Shown here: positions 40,974-51,136 of the stretch, piece after piece
Position numbering within the stretch: the first letter of the stretch is position 1
Layout: each line of letters begins with the position of its first letter
Source of the DNA: Auanema rhodensis
Lineage: Eukaryota; Nematoda; Chromadorea; Rhabditida; Rhabditidae
Direction of reading: 5' to 3'
DNA length: 64,000 bases
Assembly: GCA_964057225.1 (NCBI GenBank)
Contig: OZ059898.1
Coordinates: forward strand, 13,913,767 to 13,977,766
Made by a program: the position numbers and the translations under genes
Notes under the pieces: model-generated
Databases searched by the model: none
The model's input: only the letters and a program-made list of their open reading frames with translations
Told to the model about the DNA's origin: nothing

Positions 40974-41019
40974 TGCGTTCGGGGGGAATCGAACCCCCGT
41001 CGAATGCTTGGAAGGCATC
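40974..41019 (-). pseudogene. tRNA-Gly 3' part cut by element D
   Basis: T arm and anticodon arm; the 5' part continues at 48775-48805 beyond element D. Confidence 0.9.
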
Positions 41020-41435
41020 TATCGCGAATGCGATTATCCATCATTCAATCGATGCAATCTCATCACGTTGGCTGATGAGATTCACGGGCACTCTGTTTTT
41101 ATACCACCGTCGCGGACGGTCGCTTTTCTCTCTCCTCGTTGCTGTCTTTATCTTATGACTCATCTAGTCTGAACCACCGTTTTATCCTTGTCCTTTAGTA
41201 AGACTATCTCTAGTCTCATTAGTGATGTATATCTAGTCTTATTACATTCACTCTAGTCTTCTATGTATTTTATCTAGTCTTATTATATATCTTCTAGTCC
41301 TTATATTCTGTATTATGTATATCTGAATGGCATATGAATGAATCTTTCTTCCTCTAATAGTATTTTACGTTAACAGGGCATAGAATAGAAAGTGTGAACC
41401 TGGGAGGCTATTTGAAGAGCCCTCTATCTTCAAAA
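41020..41435 (+). repeat. 5' LTR of element D
   Basis: 416 bp, TATCGCG...TTCAAAA, not TG...CA. It contains a hairpin ATCGC/GCGAT at 41021-41034, the inverted repeat ACCGTC-gcg-GACGGT at 41106-41120, and six CTAGTC motifs between 41164 and 41300. Confidence 0.92.
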
Positions 41436-41447
41436 TGGTGCATCGGC
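41436..41447 (+). other. Primer binding site of element D, tRNA-Gly(GCC)
   Basis: TGGTGCATCGGC directly after the LTR is the complement of the usual 3' end of eukaryotic tRNA-Gly(GCC) with CCA. It does not match the TCC isoacceptor of the surrounding array, whose site would begin TGGTGCGTTCG. Confidence 0.75.
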
Positions 41448-44125
41448 ATCACTTTCTACTCTATGACCTTTCTATTGCGCTACTTTATCTTTTTTCTTTT
41501 TTTTTCTTCAAGCCAGTCTGCTCGTTAATAGTGACTCGTTGGATGTCCTTTACAGTATAAGTTCACTGATCTAAATACTCTAAAGGAATCGTATGTCAGT
41601 ATGACATAATTGGTTGTTAAATATTGTCTAGATATCAGTGATAATTAAACATTATTTAAAATTTTGGTTGATACCATATTTTTGTACCACATGATTACAG
41701 AAAGTAACATAGTGGGTTGTTCGCTATATAAACTCTATTGGATTACCCAATGGCTACTTCCTTTAACTTGCCGGCAGTGACTCAGCTGGGATTGATCACC
41801 CCTTATTATGTTTCACAGTATTTTCCTAGGAAGAATATGCGAGAGTACGAGAAAAATGCAGACAAAGTACCAACAAACACATTTTATGGCGATCTTATTT
41901 TTACTGACTGAGGACAGTGAGAAACAATGATATGAATTACGCATTAGCAAAGCTACCGTCTAAAAACGCTATTTATTCATTTATTCTTTGATTTTGAGAC
42001 CTTTTTATATCTTTTATATTTTACGTAACTTTCAATAATCATTGCAAACAGTTTTGATAGACTTCGAGTGCAAAAGTTATTTTAACAATTGTGAATCAAT
42101 TGAATAGGTGACTAAAAGGCATCTTAGACCAATGTCTCCTTGCTATATGAGTAATGCTGTCTGTTTCCTCATCTGTAAAGGAGTCAGTATCTTAGAGATC
42201 AACGATTATTTGTGAACATGTGTGGAAGGAGCCTATCAACAAGGAACGTCTGTTGACCTACTTGTTGATGTTTGTTTGGTACCCTTGCACTCTCGGTAGG
42301 TGTTGTTTATATAAAAATGCGAAAGAGTTCCGAGTTTTTACTATTTACGGCTTGTTTTATAGTTTTTAAATTTCTTTATTCATCCATTGTCTGTAAATCT
42401 ATTGTTTCCAACCATATGAGTCATATGTAACGACCAACGGGTCAATGAGAAAGGTCAGAGTCCAAATCATGAAATTCATAAAATTTATATATTTTATCTT
42501 ATATAAGATCATCACCCACGTTCTATAGGACAAAATACATTAACTATATTGTTAAAATCCTACGCAGATGAAAATTTCTGTGAAAAATCACAAAACATCA
42601 TAATATCCCATCCTACATAGATGAGATAATGATAAGACACGAAAGAGCTACGAATTATCATCCTACGCATGTTAAAGCATAAAATATAAATCTCAGCAAA
42701 GGTTAAGAGATATTTCCAACATTTTGCACCAAAAAGTCGATTTTAGCAAATATGTTGACAAGATACGCGAAAAAAGACAAAAGATGTTGCCATCTGTTCA
42801 TTGACCTGGTGCGGCGCCATTAGCACCACGCAAACATCTCTCACACATTATCTAGGTCATCATCGAATGACATGGAATATCAAAACATTTTAAAATGTTA
42901 TGAGAAGTTAACCCACTCGTTTTGTTTCAAACGCATTAAATAATCTCATTTAATAATCTTACATATACTTTTTGCAGATTAGCTCCTCCCTCTTAACATC
43001 CCACACGGCCTAGCTGCCAGACAGGTCATTCATTCCGCCGCTACAACCAGCCACAGCACCCGACGCCATCTGCTAACCTATTCACCAGACAAGGACAATC
43101 GACATCAAGGATCCTCAAGGAGAATCAAGTTAGTTTTCATTTGTTCGCATTAACACTTTAACCGCTTATTGAATTTGAATTGATACTCTCTGGTATCAAT
43201 TATACATTTACATTAAGTTGGTAAGTTATTTTATAATTTCAATTTGTTTTATTTTAATTTTATTATTTCACATTTTATATTGTTTATATTTCATTCACAT
43301 CTGTTATCTTATACAATTTCCTTTGTTCATCTGTCCAGAAATAAATCTTTTGTCTCAAATCACTCATCCTTTTCATACACATACTTTCTGATCAATCAAA
43401 CAATAATATTTTGAATATTTTTTGGATATCCTTATTATATTTCAACCAATTAATATTAATATTGATATTATATTTTTTGATAAAAAACAACAGCATATTT
43501 AGTATCAAATTACTCAGAAAACTTTACTGAATTCATCCAAGCTAGTTTGCTCACATTTTTTGATCGATTTTGGGAAACTCAATTTTTTCTCTCTATTTCC
43601 TACAGTAATCTCTCAACTTGAATTGTTCTCTCATCTAGTGAATCATCCAATTTTTCTTTTTTAACCAGAGAAAGATACTTATTGAATTATCTTTGCCTGA
43701 ACAATCTCCATTTTAAAAAAAAAAAAAAAAAAAATTAAAAATATACTAACTTAGCTAACAAAAAAAAAAAAAAATATATTCAAAAGATAAAACATACATT
43801 TTTTTACAAAAGATTCCACACAAGTAATTTAACGAAACAGTAACAACTACACGAAAAAACTAACAGTATAACTCTCCAAAGAAAAAACTGTTAACAAATA
43901 TTCAACTAAATATTCATTGTACCTTCTAATAGTGAACTATTTGCTTATCTTATTTGCTTATATTACTTGTTTATTTATATTCCTATTTATATTATATATT
44001 GTTATTCCTTCTATCGACAGCTATTATATTCGGACTTTAATTCAATTGATTTTAATAATCAATCCACAAATTAGCTAGATTAAACACAAAATTAACTTGA
44101 ACAATAATATTTCTCTTCAAACAAA
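41448..44125 (+). other. Leader of element D
   Basis: 2.7 kb, AT-rich, without a convincing ORF. Homopolymer A runs lie at about 43715-43775. Acceptor-like TTTTTGCAG near 42973-42980 may mark upstream noncoding exons. Nothing else recognised. Confidence 0.5.
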
Positions 44126-44154
44126 ATGATTATGAGTCCCTCTTCTCCATCGGA

Positions 44155-44168
44155 AACTCGTAACTCGT
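44155..44168 (+). other. 7-bp tandem duplication breaking the gag frame of element D
   Basis: aactcgt occurs twice in a row. An ATG at 44126 opens a frame that stops at 44168-44170 just after the second copy. The long downstream frame is open back to 44136 but has no early ATG. The two frames differ by exactly the shift a 7-bp insertion causes. Confidence 0.65.
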
Positions 44169-44225
44169 AACCTGACTGCCTTAGCAAGACAGTTAAGTTG
44201 TTTAAAAAGAAATATAACTCACGCG

Positions 44226-47200
44226 TTGAAGTTGTTCAACACGGTGAAGGAGGACATCCTCCCGTACCATCAAGCATTCATCTTCCCCCCGGTTGATGAC
44301 ATTGACAGATGTCGAGAGTTCATACATACGCACAAGCCTAGCTTGATGCGTATATATTATAAAGCCATCCCGGTTGGGGACGTCTTCCGATCACTACGAG
44401 ATCAGTTAGACGAACATCGAGTGGTGCTCGAGGAACGCACCCATGTGGACTACCCAGCAACTTGGTTGGAATTATACCAAGGTAGCTATAAAAGGATGTT
44501 GGCCAAACACCCTCAAGCCCATAAGACCATGAAAGCTCATGAAATCGACCAACTTGTCACCAAAGACATTGGCGAAGAACATCCGCCCACAGTTGCAAAA
44601 CTGATCAAGGGCATTTTGGACTATTGTGATGAGAGAGATCTCATTGTGAACACAGGCGAAGTTGAGGAATATACTCAACTTATCCAACTTCGCCGAGATG
44701 AACTCGATGACTATCAGAGTTCATTTGACTCTACAGTACATGACTCAACAACATTGCAAAATGACATGAACAGAATGAAATACTCCAGAAAAAATTTAGA
44801 GATGAGTTTCTTTTCTGGAATACAAAAACATTTAAACAACATTCAGAAAACACTTGACAAAATTTGGCAACGATGGCATAATGAATATGTCGTCGCCCTT
44901 CGAGCAACACACATGTTGGATCACAAGCAAGGACATTTCTCCACAGCTACACCAAAAGTAGGCACAGTAGTGCTAATGTCAGATGACAATACGAAACGAA
45001 ACCAGTGGAAAATGGGTTTAATAACAAGCATACAGAACACGGAATCTGTGAGAGTTGCAGAAGTCCGTACATCTGATGGACACAAACTAATTAGACCCAT
45101 CAATCGCCTGATTCCCCTTGAAATTCCTTCCGACAACGAGCATCATACGGAAAACAGTCATACGCAGTCCCCACACAAATCAGACAAAACTGTCACGTTT
45201 AAAGAAACTCCAGAGGTCATTTTACTCGATAACGAAGTATCCACCGTTGTGGAAACCAGCACATCGACCGGACCCAATACAACTGAAAACGTGATAGACC
45301 CAAACGTTATCACTATCAACGATGATGATGACATCGAAGTGATCACCATTGCAGATGATGAAGGTGAAAATGAACCACAACCTCGAAAACGACAACGTCT
45401 CCCCAGTTACACACATTTTTTCATAGCCATGATACTGGGTATTCTCGTCAATACAATGTCCGCAACCAACATCTGCCAGTTCTCTTGCATCAAAGGAGGA
45501 GTAGGCATATCAAACTGCGGTACTGGACATCCCATCCGAGTTTGTGCCCGAGAAACATGTGTAGAGTACAACCCAAATACTCCCAACTTCACCATAGTAT
45601 TTCCGGCTCATGTTGTATTGCATGACCACACATTCATCTCACGACATATTATCGATAAAAATGACACATTTGCATTGCATCAACTGGATTGTCCAGCAAC
45701 TCCGTTTTGCGATATGATTCAATGTCTGTTCTGTCTTGAACTACTCCACAACCCATCTTGTTTCCCATACGCAGCACTCTCGGCGACCGCACTCATCATA
45801 TGGCTCATTCTATTTAGCATTCTTTTAAGCATCATAGTCATCCGAATTTGTTCTAAAAAATTTGTTCATATTGCACAATACACCCTTTTTTCCGTTTGGC
45901 GTATGATCACTCAATGTCTCCCATCTCATATAAGATCTCATATCTCTATTCAGGAAGAACGATCGGTACTCGAGTACGTCCCGCTCAGTTCTCACAAGCT
46001 ACCTCGATGGCAGAAGTCTACACCCTCACAACGATCACGACAACGTGACCGATTAGTTCACCGAGTCGGGTATCTTTTGGTTGCAATAATCGTCATTTTT
46101 TTGATTGAATCTCTTGTAGTTAATGCATGTACTATTGTTCCTCCGAGTATATCACATGTTCCAGGCAACTCCGTCTCGAACTTATCACCTACCCACCAAG
46201 TCAACCAAGTCAGCAGCTCCACCACCCTCCATACTTACGATAATGAGGTATGTTTCACAACTTCACATTCAAACCGATCATACGCCAATCCCCTCACGAA
46301 CTCACACCTGCGCATCAAACTTATGTATACACGTATACTGTGCACGAAAGTATCCTTATTTTTTACACGTCACACCATCGTAAAAACTGAATCCGCAAAA
46401 CGGTGTCCCCATATGGGCTCTTGTGTAGGATCGTTTTGTGCGAACGTTCGACCCAATACATCAATCTCAGAACTCTCATTAGCCAACCAATATCCAGGTA
46501 CCAGCTATTGTTCAGAAAGCTGTGGATTTCTATCATGCGGTTGTGCGTTGCCAACTTCTGGTTGTCTCTTCTATCGCAACTTTCATGTTCCCAATGACAA
46601 TATCACCCACGAAGTTTTCTACTGCTCACGATGGACACCTAGGGTTTTTCTCCAGATTAGCATCCATACAGCTATTGAGAACAAAACTGAAACGATCTCG
46701 CACGTCCCCTTTTTACCACACTCTACAAAAATCATTAACGGGTACCATATTACTCTTGGGAGAATAACATATTCTGATAATGAAATCCTCCATAGACGAT
46801 TCATTACTTCCAACTCGAGAATTGCAGTTTTACCTCACTCTGCTACATTTTCATACTCGTGCGGAAAAGTTAAAACCGCTGACCCATTCTCCGAATGTAC
46901 TGTAACAGACACATGTTCATGCAGACCAGCCGAAACAGTCGAAAATTGCTATTGTCAGGACAGCAATCCTAACATGCTCTATACTAATAACTACACCCTA
47001 CCATTATCTCTTCCATCTCTGACCATGATCCCAAAAAACAATCTCATTTTTGCTCATCCCATAAGCGCTGTTGACATTAAAATGTGGACAAATATCTCAG
47101 ATGTCACTTATGAATACGACAATAGTCCTACTATTTGCGAACTAAAATCCAAAGACCTAGTTGGATGTTTTGACTGTGTTACTGGAGCAACAACAATCAT

Positions 47201-47768
47201 TACTTGCATCAGTACATCATCCCACATTCGAATTTCGTGCGACGATGAAGAATTTCTGCTTACATGCAATTCTCAGGGTTACAACAACTCTATTCCCATA
47301 CAGAGCAATTTTTCAACACCGTCTATAACGTGTACTCATCCGTGTACTTCCGCCACATTACATCTCAAAGGCAACTTGTACTACGTGAACGAATACATAG
47401 GTTTTGAACAGTCCACTCATCAGATTACAAACAGTTCATTCAGTCTCCTGAACGTCGAGTTTACCATACCGAGCTTTTTTGTACCCACTCACTTAATCAG
47501 CTCACTTGTTTCGTTTTACTCGGACTACCTTAAAACGATTGTAATACTATTGAGTGTTTTGATCACAGTACTCGGCTTTGTAACCGCCGTAATTGACCGC
47601 GTCTTCCAGTTGTCAAGTACACCCGCTCTCCTAGCATATTTACCCATACAAATACTTATTATCTGCGCAATTCCTTTTCGCATCATTTTTTTCACAATTC
47701 ATTTGTTGTTCAAGATTGTAGTTCGAGCCAGTCATAGCGCAGTGGCTAAGGGTACGCACTCTCAGTGA
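44226..47768 (+). CDS. Gag N-terminus / integrase C-terminal domain / envelope fusion of element D
   Basis: 1180 codons. Residues 1-205: helical Gag-like region. About 206-297: the segment beginning IWQRWHNEY and ending RPINRLIPLE, typical of the DUF5641 domain at the end of BEL/Pao integrases. 298-393: acidic linker with DDDIEVITIADDE. From 394: hydrophobic segment, Cys-rich first ectodomain, membrane span about 520-542. A second hydrophobic signal-like segment follows at 615-634, then a second Cys-rich ectodomain whose CPHMGSC...SESCGF.SCGC...SGCLFYR pattern (726-783) matches phlebovirus Gc-like class II fusion proteins. The last membrane span is at 1102-1122. Everything between Gag N-terminus and DUF5641 is gone, in frame. 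The listed start is a TTG; see the 7-bp duplication upstream. Confidence 0.85.
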   Translation: MKLFNTVKEDILPYHQAFIFPPVDDIDRCREFIHTHKPSLMRIYYKAIPVGDVFRSLRDQLDEHRVVLEERTHVDYPATWLELYQGSYKRMLAKHPQAHKTMKAHEIDQLVTKDIGEEHPPTVAKLIKGILDYCDERDLIVNTGEVEEYTQLIQLRRDELDDYQSSFDSTVHDSTTLQNDMNRMKYSRKNLEMSFFSGIQKHLNNIQKTLDKIWQRWHNEYVVALRATHMLDHKQGHFSTATPKVGTVVLMSDDNTKRNQWKMGLITSIQNTESVRVAEVRTSDGHKLIRPINRLIPLEIPSDNEHHTENSHTQSPHKSDKTVTFKETPEVILLDNEVSTVVETSTSTGPNTTENVIDPNVITINDDDDIEVITIADDEGENEPQPRKRQRLPSYTHFFIAMILGILVNTMSATNICQFSCIKGGVGISNCGTGHPIRVCARETCVEYNPNTPNFTIVFPAHVVLHDHTFISRHIIDKNDTFALHQLDCPATPFCDMIQCLFCLELLHNPSCFPYAALSATALIIWLILFSILLSIIVIRICSKKFVHIAQYTLFSVWRMITQCLPSHIRSHISIQEERSVLEYVPLSSHKLPRWQKSTPSQRSRQRDRLVHRVGYLLVAIIVIFLIESLVVNACTIVPPSISHVPGNSVSNLSPTHQVNQVSSSTTLHTYDNEVCFTTSHSNRSYANPLTNSHLRIKLMYTRILCTKVSLFFTRHTIVKTESAKRCPHMGSCVGSFCANVRPNTSISELSLANQYPGTSYCSESCGFLSCGCALPTSGCLFYRNFHVPNDNITHEVFYCSRWTPRVFLQISIHTAIENKTETISHVPFLPHSTKIINGYHITLGRITYSDNEILHRRFITSNSRIAVLPHSATFSYSCGKVKTADPFSECTVTDTCSCRPAETVENCYCQDSNPNMLYTNNYTLPLSLPSLTMIPKNNLIFAHPISAVDIKMWTNISDVTYEYDNSPTICELKSKDLVGCFDCVTGATTIITCISTSSHIRISCDDEEFLLTCNSQGYNNSIPIQSNFSTPSITCTHPCTSATLHLKGNLYYVNEYIGFEQSTHQITNSSFSLLNVEFTIPSFFVPTHLISSLVSFYSDYLKTIVILLSVLITVLGFVTAVIDRVFQLSSTPALLAYLPIQILIICAIPFRIIFFTIHLLFKIVVRASHSAVAKGTHSQ

Positions 47769-47789
47769 TTGATGACGGGTTCAATACCC
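47735..47789 (+). ncRNA. tRNA-like A box / B box (SINE-like fragment)
   Basis: TAGCGCAGTGGC (47735-47746) resembles a Pol III A box and GGGTTCAATACCC (47777-47789) a B box, about 30 bases apart. Acceptor and anticodon stems do not fold properly, so this looks tRNA-derived rather than a tRNA. It supplies the last codons and the stop of the envelope frame. Confidence 0.4.
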
Positions 47790-47931
47790 AGTGAGTCCTC
47801 GATTTATTTTCTCGATTTCTTAGTTCCCTATCATAGCAAACGATTGTTCAATTTGATTTACACCAGTCCTACACAATTTATCATTTTGCCGCGGGGAGGT
47901 ATACTACGTATAAAAACCATCATTATTTCAG
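47790..47931 (+). other. Sequence between env and zinc-knuckle exon of element D
   Basis: No coding sequence recognised. It ends in TTATTTCAG (47923-47931), a good nematode 3' splice site. Confidence 0.5.
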
Positions 47932-48325
47932 TCTTGATAACATCAAAGAATGGAGCGATTCCCTTGATCAACTCCAGGATAACGGCAACTCAAAGATGCC
48001 TAACAAAAGTCAGAATACGTCTGCACCAAAAAAGCAGAACAACTCTAAAGTGAAGTACAGAAAAATGGAAGAAGACATGAAATGTCAACTCTGTTGGAAG
48101 AAGGGCCACACCATGGGAAAATGCACAGTCTACAAGACTGCAGCACAACGCGTCAAGCGTTGCAAGTTGATCAACATGTGCTTGAAGTGTTTGCGGAACC
48201 ACTTTGGAAAACCGTGTGTGGAGAAGATGAAGAAAATATGTCATGTGTGCAAAGGAAGCGGACTGGACCACGATCATCCTGGTGTATTATGCAAGCTGCA
48301 GTTTGCGGAGGAACTAGCAGAATGA
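47932..48325 (+). CDS. Gag zinc-knuckle exon of element D
   Basis: A frame open from the splice acceptor at 47931 to a stop at 48325, with an internal ATG at 47996 (109 codons from there). It encodes CQLCWKKGHTMGKC, a CX2CX4HX4C knuckle, then further CX2C and H/C pairs (CLKCLRNHFGKPC, CHVCKGSG...HHP-like end). The spacing is typical of BEL/Pao Gag. It ends 33 bp before the right LTR. In ordinary elements this domain lies before protease and pol, not after env. It may be spliced onto the upstream gag exon or be relocated by rearrangement. Confidence 0.7.
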
Positions 48326-48358
48326 AATCAGTTCTGATTTCTCTCTCCTGGCCCGGAA

Positions 48359-48774
48359 TATCGCGAATGCGATTATCCATCATTCAATCGATGCAATCTC
48401 ATCACGTTGGCTGATGAGATTCACGGGCACTCTGTTTTTATACCACCGTCGCGGACGGTCGCTTTTCTCTCTCCTCGTTGCTGTCTTTATCTTATGACTC
48501 ATCTAGTCTGAACCACCGTTTTATCCTTGTCCTTTAGTAAGACTATCTCTAGTCTCATTAGTGATGTATATCTAGTCTTATTACATTCACTCTAGTCTTC
48601 TATGTATTTTATCTAGTCTTATTATATATCTTCTAGTCCTTATATTCTGTATTATGTATATCTGAATGGCATATGAATGAATCTTTCTTCCTCTAATAGT
48701 ATTTTACGTTAACAGGGCATAGAATAGAAAGTGTGAACCTGGGAGGCTATTTGAAGAGCCCTCTATCTTCAAAA
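48359..48774 (+). repeat. 3' LTR of element D
   Basis: 416 bp, reads identical to the left LTR. Confidence 0.92.
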
Positions 48775-48805
48775 GCATCCATGCTGACCATTACACCACG
48801 AACGC
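48775..48805 (-). pseudogene. tRNA-Gly 5' part cut by element D
   Basis: Acceptor 5' strand and D arm of the tRNA whose other part is 40974-41019. Confidence 0.9.
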
Positions 48806-49003
48806 TACGATGGCTCTTGAACTATTAGATTAGATGAGTTGACACATCTTTGACTTCATTGATAATTACGAATGAAAAGCAGTAACATATTTTTTTCAAA
48901 CGTTTCACATCAAAAATTCAAAAATGGACAAGCTCAAGTATTTTCAAAATCTTTGCAACATATTGCAAAACGTCAAACCATTCTTAAAAAATGAATGGTT
49001 TGA

Positions 49004-49075
49004 AGCGTTCGGGGGGAATCGAACCCCCGTCGAATGCTTGGAAGGCATCCATGCTGACCATTACACCACGAACGC
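49004..49075 (-). tRNA. tRNA-Gly(TCC), U73 discriminator
   Basis: tRNA body is consensus, but the base before gcgttcg is a, so the discriminator is U instead of A. The 3' flank is aatggtttga instead of the usual T-run context. Confidence 0.8.
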
Positions 49076-49268
49076 TACGATGTCTCTTGAACTATTAGAT
49101 TAGATGAGTTGACACATCTTTGACTTCATTGATAATTACGAATGAAAAGCAGTAACATATTTTTTTCAAACGTTTCACATCAAAAAATCAAAAATGGACA
49201 AGCTCAAGTATTTTCAAAATCTTTGCAACATATTGCAATCAAATCGTTCAGAAAAAATGAAAAATGTA

Positions 49269-49340
49269 TGCGTTCGGGGGGAATCGAACCCCCGTCGAAT
49301 GCTTGGAAGGCATCCATGCTGACCATTACACCACGAACGC
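49269..49340 (-). tRNA. tRNA-Gly(TCC)
   Basis: Consensus; short spacer. Confidence 0.93.
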
Positions 49341-49446
49341 TACAATAGGTTGTGAACTATTAGATTAGATGAGTTGACACATCTTTGACTTCATATATAA
49401 TTACGAATGAAAAGCAGTAACATATTTTTTTCAAACGTTTCACATC

Positions 49447-49791
49447 CGTTCCATTCGGACTCCCCATATATGTAGCTGAAGGGTTAGAGCCAGACGACCA
49501 GAGGACCGAGGAATGGCTCCGCCTTCCCTCGTTCCCTTGGTCGGGAGTTCGCCTCTTAGCAAGCTCATGGACGGCTTGTAGTTTAGTCTTTATACTTATA
49601 TTTATCTTATTGTATTGTATCTTTATCTTTGTATATTATTGTTGTAGTTTCATGCCAATAAATCTTTCTCTCTTTTATCTTATGATTGACCTTATGCTCT
49701 TTATTCCTTACCGCTACACCAAGGAATACTATGCGCGTCATAGTATAAACTACAATGGTTTATATTATCGACGCAGGAGCATAACGGAACG
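49447..49791 (+). repeat. 5' LTR of element C
   Basis: 345 bp, differing from the LTR of A at a few positions (for example ctgaaggg, tcttttatc). Confidence 0.95.
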
Positions 49792-49811
49792 TGGAGGTTC
49801 CACCTCGAACT
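49792..49811 (+). other. Putative primer binding site of element C
   Basis: Same 20 bases as in A and B. Confidence 0.6.
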
Positions 49812-50779
49812 CATCTTTTGAAAAAAAAAAAAATTTTTTTATTGTAAAAGTCCATTTTTGCATTCTAAATTATAAATTCCTCCACTTGAAACAACAAAAT
49901 GAAGGCGCCAATTTGTTTTAAGGTACAGATACAAGGGATCTCGCTTAAATGCGAGATAGGACCAATAAAAATTTTTGCCCACCGTCCTCAATTTAAAACC
50001 GTCTGAATGTCCACCCTTTTCTATATCGTATCTTGTACCGCTTCTCATGCCATTTTGAGGACGTTTGGATTGAAATAGAGGACAATTTCGCCAAACGAGA
50101 AATTATAATTGTTCACATTTTTTTTTTGGGCATAGAGAAGTTTGATTATTGGAACAAAAAGTTATAAGACGCGCGCAATTGATTATAGTTTGTATATTTT
50201 GTGGTCAGGACTAGAATTTTGAAAAATTATTATATTCAGACGTAAAAGATCATTTTACATATTATTTTGCGGGAAACCAAAAACGGTTACATAAATTGAA
50301 TATAAAAAGAGACCACACTAGTCCGAAAAAGCCTGGTAAATCTGCAATAAGACTTCTCAGCTCTTATTTGACAGTCAGGTCAAGTTGGCGGAAGCATAAC
50401 TGCTACGGATTTTATCCCCGTAGATTATGTCACCTTCCTCAAATCATTTCGTTGTTTCAACTCATAAGATACCCCTTATTTCCTACAGTAATCCTAAGTA
50501 AATTGGAAATGTTTAAAAATAGACGTATTTTTCTCATTTTTTAAAAGAAATTCGCTTAGGAAAACGCACTTTTGCTTATTTTGATCAAGAAAAAGGACAG
50601 CCTTTTCAATAACTCTCCTCAAACCTCATTAGCATGCACAATGTCGAAAACATTTTGAGCAAAACATGCTATTTAAGGGAAAAGGAATGAGGAAAAGATT
50701 GCAAACATAAGTCCATTTTCTTGACGAAAACAGAGCAAAGTGCACAAAAATAAAAACACAGAGTACAAACTTTATTCAG
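49812..50779 (+). other. Leader of element C, first part
   Basis: Colinear with A 2683-3660, with about 14 substitutions or indels; the ATCTCGC/GCGAGAT stem-loop is kept. No gene seen. Confidence 0.6.
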
Positions 50780-51136
50780 TCAATACCCATATTTGATTTG
50801 CAACCGAGTTCGAAACTCAGAGGCAAGAAACATAGGAGTTTCGCTCGCAATTAAATCTTCACTATATTCTAAACCTCGCGAAACCCTAAGTTCCAAACCA
50901 AATAATGAGTCATCATAAACAATATAGATTTTAAACAATAATCTATATAATAAATAATAATAAAAATGACTCTTTTCCTGGTACCAGGCCCAAGGACGTG
51001 CGGTTAATAAACCGGCCCTACCATTATATACATGAGCGCATAGATCAACTAAGCACCTTCGACCAACAAGCTCCACTTCGGGAGCTACATCTACGAAGGT
51101 GGCAAAGTTTATATGGCCCTGCCCCAAATAATACAT
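50780..51136 (-). CDS. Antisense ORF in the leader of element C (118 aa, unknown)
   Basis: Same frame as A 3661-4017, with the same ATG, stop and downstream AATAAA, and no base difference that I can find. It is the only intact frame of any size left in this deleted element. Confidence 0.4.
   Translation of the reverse strand: MYYLGQGHINFATFVDVAPEVELVGRRCLVDLCAHVYNGRAGLLTARPWAWYQEKSHFYYYLLYRLLFKIYIVYDDSLFGLELRVSRGLEYSEDLIASETPMFLASEFRTRLQIKYGY

Larger units (their letters stand above)
26216..41019 (-). repeat. Tandem tRNA-Gly(TCC) array, main segment
   Basis: 55 uninterrupted units and one cut by element D. Short spacers (caatcaaatc type, 265 bp) and long spacers (caaaacgtcaaa type, 268-270 bp) are interspersed. 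The tRNA 5' flank also has two forms (cgatggctcttg and caataggttgtg) and the distal spacer two (cattgataattacg and catatataattacag), combined in mosaics. All tRNAs are on the minus strand. Confidence 0.97.
41020..48774 (+). mobile_element. Element D: BEL/Pao-type LTR element, pol core deleted
   Basis: 7755 bp with two 416-bp direct terminal repeats and a 5-bp target duplication GCATC (41015-41019, 48775-48779), inserted in a tRNA-Gly gene. The PBS matches tRNA-Gly(GCC). Coding content is a Gag N-terminus joined to an integrase C-terminal DUF5641-type domain and a phlebovirus-type envelope, then a separate zinc-knuckle exon. No protease, RT, RNase H or catalytic integrase is present, so it cannot move on its own. 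I see no clear polypurine tract before the right LTR. Confidence 0.88.
48775..49446 (-). repeat. Tandem tRNA-Gly array, segment between D and C
   Basis: The rest of the D-interrupted unit, two full units and a partial spacer ending at the start of element C. Confidence 0.95.

Noticed and set aside
26216..41019. Regularly spaced direct repeats resembling a CRISPR array
   Set aside because: Unit length is 265-270 bp with near-identical spacers, each contains a tRNA, and the sequence is eukaryotic.
45158..45416. Minus-strand ORFs opposite the envelope of element D
   Set aside because: Shadows of the long plus-strand frame with no domain or signal.
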